NCBI GenBank assembly: GCA_017463615.1
Contig: JAFTOU010000012.1
Coordinates: 1-64,000, forward strand
From: Alistipes sp.
Lineage (GTDB): Bacteria > Bacteroidota > Bacteroidia > Bacteroidales > Rikenellaceae
Direction of reading: 5' to 3'
DNA length: 64,000 nt
Of this stretch, positions 15,640-25,190 are shown piece by piece. A model generated the notes under the pieces. That model saw nothing but the letters and a program-made list of their open reading frames with translations. It was not told where the DNA came from and searched no databases. The first letter of the stretch is position 1, and each line of letters begins with the position of its first letter. Made by a program: the position numbers and the translations under genes.

Positions 15640-18228
15640 TTATTCCTTCACCAGGACCACATAGTCGCCAGCGGCGAGGGTGGTGGTGTAGGTTGCAGAG
15701 GTGAGCTCTACAGCGGCATCGGTGATGAGGTTTTTCCAAGTGCCCTGGACTGGAACATTGCAAGTTGCAGTGCTTGAGGCGTTGGTGAAGTTTGCCATAA
15801 CGATGACGCTACCTGCAGTTGTGCTGTAGACCAGGGTCTTAGCTGCCATATTTGCGTCGCCGACCTTCCAAGTGTCAATAGCTGGCTTACCATCAAAGCC
15901 GTACATGTCAGGGTGGGTAGTACGGAAGGTGATGCACTTGCTAACGGCGTCGTAGAGGGCCTTGCGCTCAGCAACCTGCATATACTCCCAATGTACAGGC
16001 TTAGGCTCAACCTTCTGGCTATCATCATCGCCGATAGTTACATCGTAGCCCATCTCGCCAAACTGCCACATCATCTTTGGATATGGAGAGAGGAAGTGGA
16101 GTGCGTAAGCAGCCTGCAGGTGCTTAGAGATACGACCCCAGTCGCTCTTAACATAGCTCTGACCATAAGCGATAGCCTTATAAGCAACGCGCTCCTCGTC
16201 GTGGTCCTCAATATTACCTACGCGACCGAATGCTGCAGCACCGCTGAAGTCACTCTTGCCAGTCCAACCCATAACGGTCTCAGAGTATGGCTCTACAGCC
16301 TTACGCCACAGAAGGATACCCTTGTATGCTGCCAGCTCCTCCTCCTCTTGATAGTCAGAGAGGTGCTCAAGGATGATGTAAGCGTCCTCCTCTACCTCGC
16401 GGATAGCGTCTGCATACTCCTTAATAATTGCAATACGAGAGGCGTCGTAAGCGTTCCAAGTGCCCACATTGCTACCAGAGTTCTTCTGTGTAAGACCCTT
16501 AGAGAGGTCAAAGCGGAAACCGTCAATATTGTACTCTGTGAGCCAGTACTGGAGCATAGTCTTGAAGTACTCGCGGGTCTTTGGATACTCGTGGTTGAAG
16601 TCGTGGAATACATTGAATGGGTGGCGAGCAACCTTGTTGAAGAATGGGTTGTTGTTAGATGCCTGACCGTCGCTGTCGCACCACATCTTCATCCATGGGT
16701 GCAGACCTGTAGCGTGGTTGATAACAATATCTACGATAACGGCGATACCGCGCTTGTGGCACTCGTCAATAAAGGTCTTGTAGTCCTCTACAGTACCGTA
16801 AGCCTTATCGGCTGCGAAGTAGAAGCAAGGGTTGTAGCCCCAGCTGTTGTTGCCGTCAAACTCGTGGATAGGCATCAGCTCAATAGCGTTTATACCCAGA
16901 GTCTTGATGTGGTCGAGCTTTGCAAGGGCAGCCTTCACGCTACGCTCAGTAGTAAAGTCGCGGAACAGAAGCTCGTAGATAGCGAGGCTATTCTGCTTAG
17001 GACGCTGGAAGTCAGCCACCTGCCAGTTGTAGGTTGCAGGGGTGGTAGCGAATACAGAGACTACATCGTTGGTCTTATCGGCAGGATACTGACGAAGGTT
17101 AGGGTAGATAGTACCATTCTCGTTAATCCACTTGTCGTTCCAAGGGTCAAGAATCTTTGTACAGTATGGGTCTGCGCACTTGATGGTCTTATCTACCAGG
17201 AACTGGTATGCCACCTCGGTATTTGGAGCAAGATCGTCAATAGTTGTCCAGAAGTAGTCACCATCCTTCTTCATCATATTTGCGTTAGAAGGGACGAAGT
17301 CGTTGAAGTCGCCCAGAAGCACCACCTGCTCCTTGCCTGGAGCGTAGAGAACAACTGTTGCGCTGCTGCCATTTACGGTTACACCATCCTTAACACCTGC
17401 AGGACGAGCCTCGGTAGGGGTTGTGCCCAAAACGGTTGTGTAGACAAGCTCGGTAACGGTCTTGGTGTTGTTTGTAGCCTCAGCCTTGAATACTGCATCC
17501 TCGCTGGTAGTTGTGCTGTAGGTCCACTTGAGGTCCTTGCCGTCAGATGTAGCTACAACCTGATCGTTCTTGTAGAGGGTTACGGCTGTTGCATCCTTAG
17601 CGGCAACAGATACGGTGTAGTCCTTATTAAGGTCAAGGATAGAGCGGTTTGCAGGCGATACAATCTTCACTGCAAGGCCTGGCTCCGAAATCTCTACGAA
17701 GATATCGCTACCGTTGTCCTTCATCTCCTTAGTACCATCGTCCGAGCGGAATACGAATGCAAGGTGGGTGATGGTCTCCGATGCAGGAATGCCGTAGAAT
17801 GCACGAGGGCCACCCTTGATGGCGAACTTGTAAACATTGTTCTTTACCTTTGTGAGGCGGCAGCTCTTGTCGTTTACATCCCAGTCAAACTTTACATACT
17901 TCCAGTCGGCGGTAGATGTACTTGCTGCGGTGAGAACACCTGTGTGAGCATAAATCTGACCGCTGTAGCCCTCCAGAGCAGTGCCCTCGGTGTTGATGAA
18001 TACGGTTACATCCGTAGTCATATCGGCTGTAACGAATGTAGGGTCGGTAGAGATGAGTGGATACTGCTCATCTGTAGTGTCGCTTGGGTTGTCCTCGCCG
18101 CCATTTGGCTCATTTGGCGTCTGCTGACCACCTCCAATCGGTTTGTTCATAGCGCGGTCTGTGTCGGTACAAGCCGCCATAACAAATGCCGAAAGGAGCA
18201 TTAGGATTAAAAGATTAAGTTTTTTCAT
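15640..18228 (-). CDS. surface GH13 alpha-amylase/pullulanase-type lipoprotein
   Basis: This 862-residue lipoprotein has lipobox FVMAAC and a Gly/Pro/Asp linker. Domains in order are an N-terminal starch-binding or Ig-like region (about 50-180), a second Ig-like domain (about 185-270), an isoamylase-type CBM48 (YAPGKEQVVLLGDFNDF, about 280-385), the GH13 barrel and a C-terminal beta domain. GH13 motifs are DIVINH (about 497), GFRFDLSKG with the nucleophile Asp (about 571), ILEHLSD with the acid Glu (about 618) and EDHDEER with the third Asp (about 674). It probably cuts starch or branched glucans at the outer membrane. It lies downstream of the LytS/LytTR genes but is separated from them by a terminator, so it likely has its own promoter. 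Confidence 0.9.
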   Translation of the reverse strand: MKKLNLLILMLLSAFVMAACTDTDRAMNKPIGGGQQTPNEPNGGEDNPSDTTDEQYPLISTDPTFVTADMTTDVTVFINTEGTALEGYSGQIYAHTGVLTAASTSTADWKYVKFDWDVNDKSCRLTKVKNNVYKFAIKGGPRAFYGIPASETITHLAFVFRSDDGTKEMKDNGSDIFVEISEPGLAVKIVSPANRSILDLNKDYTVSVAAKDATAVTLYKNDQVVATSDGKDLKWTYSTTTSEDAVFKAEATNNTKTVTELVYTTVLGTTPTEARPAGVKDGVTVNGSSATVVLYAPGKEQVVLLGDFNDFVPSNANMMKKDGDYFWTTIDDLAPNTEVAYQFLVDKTIKCADPYCTKILDPWNDKWINENGTIYPNLRQYPADKTNDVVSVFATTPATYNWQVADFQRPKQNSLAIYELLFRDFTTERSVKAALAKLDHIKTLGINAIELMPIHEFDGNNSWGYNPCFYFAADKAYGTVEDYKTFIDECHKRGIAVIVDIVINHATGLHPWMKMWCDSDGQASNNNPFFNKVARHPFNVFHDFNHEYPKTREYFKTMLQYWLTEYNIDGFRFDLSKGLTQKNSGSNVGTWNAYDASRIAIIKEYADAIREVEEDAYIILEHLSDYQEEEELAAYKGILLWRKAVEPYSETVMGWTGKSDFSGAAAFGRVGNIEDHDEERVAYKAIAYGQSYVKSDWGRISKHLQAAYALHFLSPYPKMMWQFGEMGYDVTIGDDDSQKVEPKPVHWEYMQVAERKALYDAVSKCITFRTTHPDMYGFDGKPAIDTWKVGDANMAAKTLVYSTTAGSVIVMANFTNASSTATCNVPVQGTWKNLITDAAVELTSATYTTTLAAGDYVVLVKE

Positions 18229-18360
18229 AGTTTTATAAATTAGTTTTTTGTTAGAATCACTCTCGCAAAATTGAATAAAAACGGTTGTTTGAAAAAATCT
18301 TCGCGCGCGAGCGGCGTAATAAAGTGTATGAGATAGCGAAAAACCTCTATGAATGGGCGT

Positions 18361-18383
18361 AAAAAAGGCGGCAATTTGCCGCC
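18361..18383 (-). terminator. terminator of the LytS/LytTR operon
   Basis: GGCGGCA (18367-18373) pairs with TGCCGCC (18377-18383). On the minus strand it is followed by six T residues, just after the LytTR regulator stop. Confidence 0.8.
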
Positions 18384-18400
18384 CTTTGAGTGTCAATGGT

Positions 18401-19180
18401 TTACATACCTTGCTGCTCTCCACTCTCTAACCACGCCATAAAATCGGCAGTCTTGCTACGGCTGACAAAGGAGTCTATATCGCTGGCAGGCTTGAGTGTC
18501 AGCTTGATACGATTGCCGAGGCGCTTTGCGACATTTCCGACAGCCTTGTCGGCAACGATGCAGCTGCGCGAGATACGGAAGAAGTTGGCAGGGTTAAGCT
18601 CGCGACTGATAGTGTCAAGCGAGATATCCATCAGGTACTTCTCGCCCGAGGTGCTCATCAAATATGTGCAGCCCTCCTCGGAGTAGAAGTAGGCGATGTT
18701 GGCGGTCTCAATCATCACAATCTTGTCGTTGTAGCGCAGTAGGTAACGCTGTTTATAACGGCGTGACTCTGAGGATATTGCACTTCGCAATGCGTCTATA
18801 TCCATATTGGCATTACTCTTAGCCTTGCGCGTGCGGCAACGCTCTAATGCGCGGGAGAGGTCTGTGGCGCTTACAGGCTTGAGCAGGTAGTCGATAGAAT
18901 TTACCTCAAAGGCCTTTATGGCGTAGTTGTTATACGCCGTAACGATGATTACTGGACAAGCTATCTGCACGCGCTCAAAGATGTCAAAGCACTTGCCATC
19001 CGAGAGCTCCACATCCATAAATATCACATCGGGATAGCTCTCTGTGGTCTCAAGATAATTGACGCTCTTATCTACGCTGTCAAGCACGGCGCAGATGCGT
19101 ATATCGTCAAAATTACTTGTCAGCGCCCGGACTAATGCCTGCTGTGCAACAAGCTCATCTTCAATGATTAAAACATTCAT
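18401..19180 (-). CDS. LytTR-family response regulator
   Basis: This 259-residue cytoplasmic regulator has an N-terminal receiver with acidic residues in IIEDE, the phospho-acceptor Asp in VIFMDVELSDG (about 56) and Thr/Lys in VTAYNNYAIKAF and LLKPV. A LytTR DNA-binding domain (about 150-250) carries NIAYFYSEEGCTYLMSTSG and FFRISRSCIVADKAV. It pairs with the LytS-type kinase 12 bases upstream. The position next to the starch genes suggests it controls them, replacing the SusR-type regulator of Bacteroides; that role is inferred. Confidence 0.92.
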   Translation of the reverse strand: MNVLIIEDELVAQQALVRALTSNFDDIRICAVLDSVDKSVNYLETTESYPDVIFMDVELSDGKCFDIFERVQIACPVIIVTAYNNYAIKAFEVNSIDYLLKPVSATDLSRALERCRTRKAKSNANMDIDALRSAISSESRRYKQRYLLRYNDKIVMIETANIAYFYSEEGCTYLMSTSGEKYLMDISLDTISRELNPANFFRISRSCIVADKAVGNVAKRLGNRIKLTLKPASDIDSFVSRSKTADFMAWLESGEQQGM

Positions 19181-19192
19181 AGGTCGGTTGGT

Positions 19193-20557
19193 TTATATTA
19201 GCGGTAGTTTTACTTCAAAGTAGTCGTCGGTTTTAGTAACAACAATATCCTGGCCAATGGCGGCAATATACTGCTTAGATATATTCTTGAGTCCCACCTT
19301 GGTGCTATCGGTGCTGGAGCTCTTTGGCTGGTAGTTGTTGCGAACAACAATATACTCCTGCTCGGTAGTGATGGTTATATGCAGTGGCTGCTCGGCGCGA
19401 ACAATATTGTGCTTAAAGGCGTTCTCTATAAGCACCTGCAGGCTGCACTGGACAACATATCTATTTCGTGTCGTATCGTCAATATCGCGCTCAAGGGTAA
19501 AGCCATACGGAAAGCGCACCTTGAGCAGGTCTGTATATTGGTCAATAAAGACCAACTCCTCCTGCAGACGCACAAGATGTTCGTTCTCGTTTTGAAGCAT
19601 ATAACGATAGAGCGCTGCGAGTTTTCGAACATACTCCGACGCCTCTTCACTCTTCTGCTCCTCAATCAATCCGTTGAGAATATTGAGCGAGTTGAAGAGG
19701 AAGTGTGGGTTTACCTGCTGCTTGAGGATATTATACTGAAATTGTGCCAAACGACGCTTCTCCTGCTCCTTCTCAATGCGACTGCGGGTCTGGTAGACAT
19801 AGGCAATAAGGGCCATCACCACAAAGATTACTAAGCTGGCGATAATGGTGATGGAGAATAGCTGCACAAAGGTAGTATCCTTGAATGGCTCATCTGTGCC
19901 GAAAGGGAGGTTGTAGCCGATGATGATGGCAGAGATGAAGGCTATGGCACCCGTCTCGGTGATAATACCGACCATATAACCCAGTGGGGTAGAGAGCCAA
20001 CTGTATCGGTTGTAGGCAATAAGATAGAGGATGTTGCTACAGATAAGTACGATGATAGCCAGTGAGTTACCCAGCAGCAACCTGAGCGAGATATTTACCG
20101 CCTCCTCGGTGAGCATATCGCCGAAGATTTTGGAGTATATCACGCGGATAAGCAACAGCACGCCAATCATCAACACCATAGGCAGCATCTTTGGCATCCA
20201 TAGGTTGCGGTGCGACCCCCCCCCGATAGCATTGAAGAGAATCAGTAGCCCAAAGCCGATAATCTCCGTAGTTACTAACGATGTTACGGCGTGCAAAGCG
20301 GGTGCGTGGAGGATGTTGGAGAGCAGAATTGCACCGTATGTTCCGCAGATAAATCCGATGATATTTCCGCCAATAACACTTGCAGCAATAACGCCCAGAC
20401 CTTGACCTCGGCGAATGGCGATAATTGTAATCATAGAGACGGTGGCTACTGTAAGTAGCAACTCGTCAGTAACGCCAAAAAAGCCACACAACAGAACGAT
20501 GATTGCGTGGACAACTGCGAATATGTGTATTATGCCAGAACAACGAAGTCCTTTCAT
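19193..20557 (-). CDS. LytS-type sensor histidine kinase
   Basis: This 454-residue inner-membrane kinase has about six to eight hydrophobic segments in residues 10-250 and then a short coiled linker (QTRSRIEKEQEKRRLAQFQ). The His_kinase domain has the phospho-acceptor motif QVNPHFLFNSLNILN (about 281), and an HATPase region carries the N-box LQVLIENAFKHNIV. No periplasmic sensor domain is evident, so sensing is probably intramembrane. It forms an operon with the LytTR regulator and diverges from the MFS/Sus operon across 247 bases. Confidence 0.9.
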   Translation of the reverse strand: MKGLRCSGIIHIFAVVHAIIVLLCGFFGVTDELLLTVATVSMITIIAIRRGQGLGVIAASVIGGNIIGFICGTYGAILLSNILHAPALHAVTSLVTTEIIGFGLLILFNAIGGGSHRNLWMPKMLPMVLMIGVLLLIRVIYSKIFGDMLTEEAVNISLRLLLGNSLAIIVLICSNILYLIAYNRYSWLSTPLGYMVGIITETGAIAFISAIIIGYNLPFGTDEPFKDTTFVQLFSITIIASLVIFVVMALIAYVYQTRSRIEKEQEKRRLAQFQYNILKQQVNPHFLFNSLNILNGLIEEQKSEEASEYVRKLAALYRYMLQNENEHLVRLQEELVFIDQYTDLLKVRFPYGFTLERDIDDTTRNRYVVQCSLQVLIENAFKHNIVRAEQPLHITITTEQEYIVVRNNYQPKSSSTDSTKVGLKNISKQYIAAIGQDIVVTKTDDYFEVKLPLI

Positions 20558-20753
20558 AGGGTAAAATCTCTAAAACAGTTCAAATTTAATACAAAATTAT
20601 CAATTCTACAAACAATTTGTAAATTTTTAATAAATGTTGTGTTGCGAAATGTTGCAAAATACCTTCCCATTCAACCGCTTTTTTCGCCATTTCATAGAGC
20701 AAATTGCACCACTCGCACGACAACATTTTCATGGTAAAAAAATATTTTCAAAA

Positions 20754-20779
20754 TTTGTCTATTGACAATAGTAGTTTTG
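20754..20779 (+). promoter_or_regulatory. promoter of the MFS/Sus operon
   Basis: TTTG (20754-20757) and TAGTTTTG (20772-20779) fit the Bacteroidetes promoter pattern, 26 bases before the MFS start. Between them lies a short inverted repeat TTGTC-TATT-GACAA (20755-20768), a possible operator. The remaining 20558-20753 sequence is AT-rich, with no other feature seen. Confidence 0.55.
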
Positions 20780-20804
20780 AAATTTATTAAAAATTTTTAA
20801 TATT

Positions 20805-22118
20805 ATGCAAATAACAAAACCTAATCTCTCATTCTGGCAGATATGGAATCTGAGCTTTGGATTCTTTGGAGTGCAGATTGCCTATGCGCTTCAGAGTGCC
20901 AACATCAGCCGTATCTTCGCCACTCTCGGAGCAGATCCTCACAGCCTGAGCTACTTCTGGATTCTGCCTCCGCTGATGGGAATGATTGTTCAGCCACTGG
21001 TTGGTACTTGGAGCGACAAGACCTGGTGTCGTTGGGGTCGCCGCAAGCCTTACCTCTATGCAGGTGCGCTTATTGCGGTGCTGGTGATGGTGCTGCTGCC
21101 AAATTCGGGTAGCTTCAACCTCACAATCAAGGCGGCAATGTCTTTCGGTCTGGTTATGCTGATGCTGCTGGACACATCCATCAATATGGCTATGCAGCCA
21201 TTCAAGATGATGGTGGGTGATATGGTGAACGAGGAGCAGAAGGCTAAGGCCTACTCCGTTCAGAGTATGCTCTGCAACGCAGGCTCTCTGGTGGGCTACC
21301 TCTTCCCGTACATCTTCACTTGGCTCGGTATCAGCAATATCGCTCCTGAGGGCGTTATTCCTGACTCTGTAACCTACTCATTCTATGCAGGTGCAGCCAT
21401 TATGATTCTCTGCGTGCTCTACACAGGCTTTACCGTGAAGGAGATGCCTCCGCAGGAGTATGCTAAGTTCCACAACATTGAGGAGAAGAAGGAGGAGAAG
21501 AGCGAAAACCTCTTCCAGCTGCTTGTACACGCACCAAAGGCCTTCTGGCAGATTGGTCTTGTGCAGTTCTTCTGCTGGTTTGCCTTCCTCTATATGTGGA
21601 CATACACCACGGCGGGTATTACCGAGACCGTATGGGGCGCAGACCCGCTTATCACAACCTCGCCAGAGTATCAGGCTGCAGGTAACTGGGTAGGCGTTCT
21701 GTTTGCCGTACAGGCTATCGGCTCTGTGCTGTGGGCTATGGTGCTGCCGCTGTTCCGTAAGATTAAGGTCGGCTACTCGCTCAGCTTGCTGCTGGGTGCA
21801 GTCGGTTTTATCTCTACATTCTTCGTGCACAATCAGTACCTGCTCTTTGTATCATTCATCCTTATCGGCTGCGGCTGGGCTGCAATGCTTGCAATGCCAT
21901 TTGCAATGCTTACCAACTCGCTCTCTGGTAGCGCGATGGGTGCATACTTGGGTCTGTTTAACTGTACAATTTGCTTGCCACAGATTATCGCGGCGCTGCT
22001 CGGTGGTCTGATTTTGTCACTCGTTGGTGGAAGTCAGATTATGATGCTGGTGGTTGCAGGCGTGGCTATGGCACTGGGTGCAGTTGCGGTATTCTTTATC
22101 AGTGAGAAAACAAAGTAA
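20805..22118 (+). CDS. MFS sugar transporter (SLC45/maltose type)
   Basis: This 437-residue inner-membrane protein has about 12 hydrophobic segments. The segment NLSFGFFGVQIAYALQSANISRIFATLGAD and the loop GTWSDKTWCRWGRRKPY are characteristic of the SLC45/GPH-like sugar carriers that sit in Bacteroidota maltose and starch loci. It probably imports maltose or glucose released in the periplasm. It is the first gene of the plus-strand starch operon, with only 32 bases to susC. Substrate specificity is inferred from context. Confidence 0.88.
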   Translation: MQITKPNLSFWQIWNLSFGFFGVQIAYALQSANISRIFATLGADPHSLSYFWILPPLMGMIVQPLVGTWSDKTWCRWGRRKPYLYAGALIAVLVMVLLPNSGSFNLTIKAAMSFGLVMLMLLDTSINMAMQPFKMMVGDMVNEEQKAKAYSVQSMLCNAGSLVGYLFPYIFTWLGISNIAPEGVIPDSVTYSFYAGAAIMILCVLYTGFTVKEMPPQEYAKFHNIEEKKEEKSENLFQLLVHAPKAFWQIGLVQFFCWFAFLYMWTYTTAGITETVWGADPLITTSPEYQAAGNWVGVLFAVQAIGSVLWAMVLPLFRKIKVGYSLSLLLGAVGFISTFFVHNQYLLFVSFILIGCGWAAMLAMPFAMLTNSLSGSAMGAYLGLFNCTICLPQIIAALLGGLILSLVGGSQIMMLVVAGVAMALGAVAVFFISEKTK

Positions 22119-22150
22119 CACCAATATTTTTTATTATTAACACTATTTTT

Positions 22151-25100
22151 ATGAAAAGACTTCTAATGTGTGTGGCAATTACGCTTATGTGCGTAGTTAT
22201 CCCGCCACTTGCTGCCGCACAGGGTGGCAAGGAGGTAAAGGGTGTCGTTGTCGATGCAGGCGGTACTCCGGTAATCGGAGCAACAGTCGCAGAAGTTGGT
22301 ACTCTCAACGGTACGATGACAGACATTCAAGGTCAGTATGAGCTGACCGTAAAAGACAACAACGCTGTTGTTGAGATTAGTTTTATCGGTTACAAGACCG
22401 TACAGCTTGTAGCCTCTTCTGCAGAGCTCGCTCGCGTAACTCTGGTAGAGGATGCTATGGGTCTGGACGAGGTTGTGGTAATCGGTTACGGTACTGTGAA
22501 GAAGAACGATATGACCGGTTCGGTTATCGCAGTAAAGGCCGAGGAGCTCAACCGTGGTGCTCTGACCTCTCCACAGGAGCTTCTCCGTGGTAAGGTTCCA
22601 GGAGTAAATATCGTATCTGGTAGCGGTGCTCCAGGCGCTGGTGCTGAGATTCGTATCCGTGGTGGTGCATCACTCTCTGCAAACAACGACCCACTGATTG
22701 TTATCGACGGTGTGCCTGTAGCAAAGGAGGCAGGTGTCGGTATGTCAAACGGTCTGGCAACTGTAAACCCTAACGATATCGAGTCGTTTACAGTGCTCAA
22801 GAGTGCTTCTGCAACTGCTATCTACGGTTCGCGTGCATCTAACGGTGTGATTATCATCACCACCAAGAAGGGTGCAAAGGGTACTCCTCGCGTATCTTAC
22901 AACGGTAGCGTATCTGTAAAGCACAACTACAACACTATGGATATGATGAACGCTGAGGAGTTCAAGAACCATATCCTTACTGTTGCTCCAGATTTGGCAG
23001 ACAAGTCTGAGGCTCTGTTCGGTAATGCAGATACAGATTGGCAGAAGGAGATTTTCCGCCTCGGTATCGCTACCGACCACAATGTATCTATCACAGGCTC
23101 TGCAGCTAAGGAGAAGATGCCTTATCGTGCATCTATCGGTTATGTTTATGATGGCGGTACTATCCACAAGTCGGATAATCAGCGTGTTACTGCCGACATC
23201 AGCTTGGCTCCAAAGTTCCTCAAGGATCACCTCTCAGTGAACTTCAACGCTAAGGGTATCTACAACCGTGCAAACTATATTGACGGCGGTGTTGTTGGCT
23301 CAGCAGTATACTTTGACCCAACACAGTCTCCTTATGCACTCAACGATGATGGTTCTGTTGATTACTACACCAACAATGGCTACTTCAACTGGTCTACAGA
23401 CCTTGCTTCAATCAACCCACTCTCAATGCTCTACGACCAGTGGGATGCAAACAACTCACTCCGTGCTCTGGGTAACCTCCAGGTAGACTATAAGGTACAC
23501 GGCTTTGAGGATTTGAGCTTCAACCTCAACCTCGGTCTGGATGTAACCTCTACAAAGGGTGATAAGGGTAATATGCCAGGCTCTATCTACGCTAACCGCG
23601 ATGGTGGTGACGATGGTAAGTATAAGACCCGTGGTCGCTACAGCAACTACTCAAATCTCCACTACAACCAGCTGTTGGAGTTCTACGCTAACTACAGCAA
23701 GGAGATTAACAACCACAGCATCAACGCTATGCTCGGTTACTCTTGGTCTAAGAACCACTCAGAGACTACAAACAGCAACTTCGGTCGTGTAGCACCTGCT
23801 GACCCAACCGTATCTCTGTTTGACCGCGTACAGATTGGCGATACTACCTACAGCGCATATCGTAACGCTCTGGTATCTTTCTATGGTCGTTTCAACTACG
23901 CTTACGACTCTCGCTACCTGTTCACATTCACAATGCGTGCCGATGGTTCTTCTCGCTTCGTAGGTAAGAACCGCTGGGGTTACTTCCCATCAGCTGCGGT
24001 AGCTTGGAATATCGCTCAGGAGAGCTGGCTTAAGGACTCTGAGGCTGTATCTGCCCTCAAGCTCCGTCTGGACTGGGGTATCACTGGTCAGCAGGAGTTC
24101 GGCGAGAACTACGCAGCAGTTAAGTACTCTACAATCTCTCAGAACACAACTACTCAGTACCCACTCGGTCCTGATCAGTTCTTCTTCCCAGTTCGTCCAA
24201 ATGCTTACAACGAGAGCCTTAAGTGGGAGGAGACTACTACTTACAATGTCGGTTTGGACTTCGGCTTCCTCCGTGGTCGTATCAATGGTAGCGTAGATGC
24301 TTACTATCGTTACACTGACGATTTGATTTCCTATGTGAATGTTCCTCTCGGTGCAAACTTCTCTAACTATGTGTTCCAGAACATCGGTGCTATGGAGAAT
24401 AAGGGTGTAGAGGTATCTGTAAACTTCATCCCTGTAGAGACTGAGGATTGGAACCTCCAGATTGGTTTGAACGGTACTTGGCAGCAGACTAAGATTACCG
24501 AGCTTCCTTCTGCATACATTGACCTCGGTGGTGCAGGTGGTGGTACTGGTAATACCGTACAGCGTCACCAGGTTGGCTACGCTCCATATACATTCTATGT
24601 ATGGCAGCAGGTTTACGACGAGAATGGCAATCCTATCCAGAATGCACTCGTAGACCGCAACCAGGATGGTCAGATTACCAACGAGGACCGCTATATGTCT
24701 AACAAGAGTCCAAACCCAGACTTCTTCTACGGTGTAAGCCTTAAGCTCGCATACAAGAACTGGGACTTTGGTTTCAACGGTCACGGAACTGTGGGCAACT
24801 ATATGTTCAACGATGTACTTCGTAGCTCAACTACTGCATACTACCGCGATGTTATTGACAAGAAGTATCTTGTAAATACACAGATGGCAGGTGCTCAGTA
24901 TGGCTTTGCAAATAACTCAACTACTGCACAGTGTCTGTCTGATATGTTCCTTGAGGATGCTTCATTCTTCCGTATGGATGATATCAACCTCGGTTACACC
25001 TTCCGTAATGTAGGTCAGAGCGATATTCAGATTCGCCTTGCTGCAGGTGTTCAGAATGTCTTTACACTCACTAAGTACAGCGGTCTTGATCCTGAGAGCT

Positions 25101-25177
25101 CTGTAGCTGGTGGTATTGACGGTAATGTATATCCTCGTCCACGCATCTACAGCGTTCGCTTGGGTATTAACTTTTAA
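22151..25177 (+). CDS. susC: SusC-like TonB-dependent outer-membrane transporter
   Basis: This 1008-residue protein has a signal peptide (to about residue 25), an N-terminal CarboxypepD-reg-like domain (VKGVVVDAGGTPVIGATVAE onward), then the plug with DEVVVIGYGTVKKNDMTGSV, LIVIDGVP, SFTVLKSASATAIYGSRASN and GVIIITTKKGAKG, and a beta-barrel ending in an aromatic residue (GINF). It forms the TonB-powered channel of a SusCD pair and imports oligosaccharides bound by SusD. Starch or maltooligosaccharide specificity follows from the amylase, neopullulanase and GH97 genes downstream. The codon bias (many CTC/GGT/CGT) suggests strong expression. Confidence 0.96.
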   Translation: MKRLLMCVAITLMCVVIPPLAAAQGGKEVKGVVVDAGGTPVIGATVAEVGTLNGTMTDIQGQYELTVKDNNAVVEISFIGYKTVQLVASSAELARVTLVEDAMGLDEVVVIGYGTVKKNDMTGSVIAVKAEELNRGALTSPQELLRGKVPGVNIVSGSGAPGAGAEIRIRGGASLSANNDPLIVIDGVPVAKEAGVGMSNGLATVNPNDIESFTVLKSASATAIYGSRASNGVIIITTKKGAKGTPRVSYNGSVSVKHNYNTMDMMNAEEFKNHILTVAPDLADKSEALFGNADTDWQKEIFRLGIATDHNVSITGSAAKEKMPYRASIGYVYDGGTIHKSDNQRVTADISLAPKFLKDHLSVNFNAKGIYNRANYIDGGVVGSAVYFDPTQSPYALNDDGSVDYYTNNGYFNWSTDLASINPLSMLYDQWDANNSLRALGNLQVDYKVHGFEDLSFNLNLGLDVTSTKGDKGNMPGSIYANRDGGDDGKYKTRGRYSNYSNLHYNQLLEFYANYSKEINNHSINAMLGYSWSKNHSETTNSNFGRVAPADPTVSLFDRVQIGDTTYSAYRNALVSFYGRFNYAYDSRYLFTFTMRADGSSRFVGKNRWGYFPSAAVAWNIAQESWLKDSEAVSALKLRLDWGITGQQEFGENYAAVKYSTISQNTTTQYPLGPDQFFFPVRPNAYNESLKWEETTTYNVGLDFGFLRGRINGSVDAYYRYTDDLISYVNVPLGANFSNYVFQNIGAMENKGVEVSVNFIPVETEDWNLQIGLNGTWQQTKITELPSAYIDLGGAGGGTGNTVQRHQVGYAPYTFYVWQQVYDENGNPIQNALVDRNQDGQITNEDRYMSNKSPNPDFFYGVSLKLAYKNWDFGFNGHGTVGNYMFNDVLRSSTTAYYRDVIDKKYLVNTQMAGAQYGFANNSTTAQCLSDMFLEDASFFRMDDINLGYTFRNVGQSDIQIRLAAGVQNVFTLTKYSGLDPESSVAGGIDGNVYPRPRIYSVRLGINF

Positions 25178-25190
25178 TTGAGTGAAGAAT

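Noticed and set aside
15913-18204. 763-residue plus-strand open frame
   Set aside because: It is exactly antisense to the GH13 lipoprotein, has Cys/Val/Leu-rich composition with no domain, and arises from the codon bias of the real gene.
20755-20768. LytTR binding site in the starch promoter
   Set aside because: LytTR proteins bind direct repeats of a short motif; the feature here is an inverted repeat, and no convincing direct repeats were found by eye.
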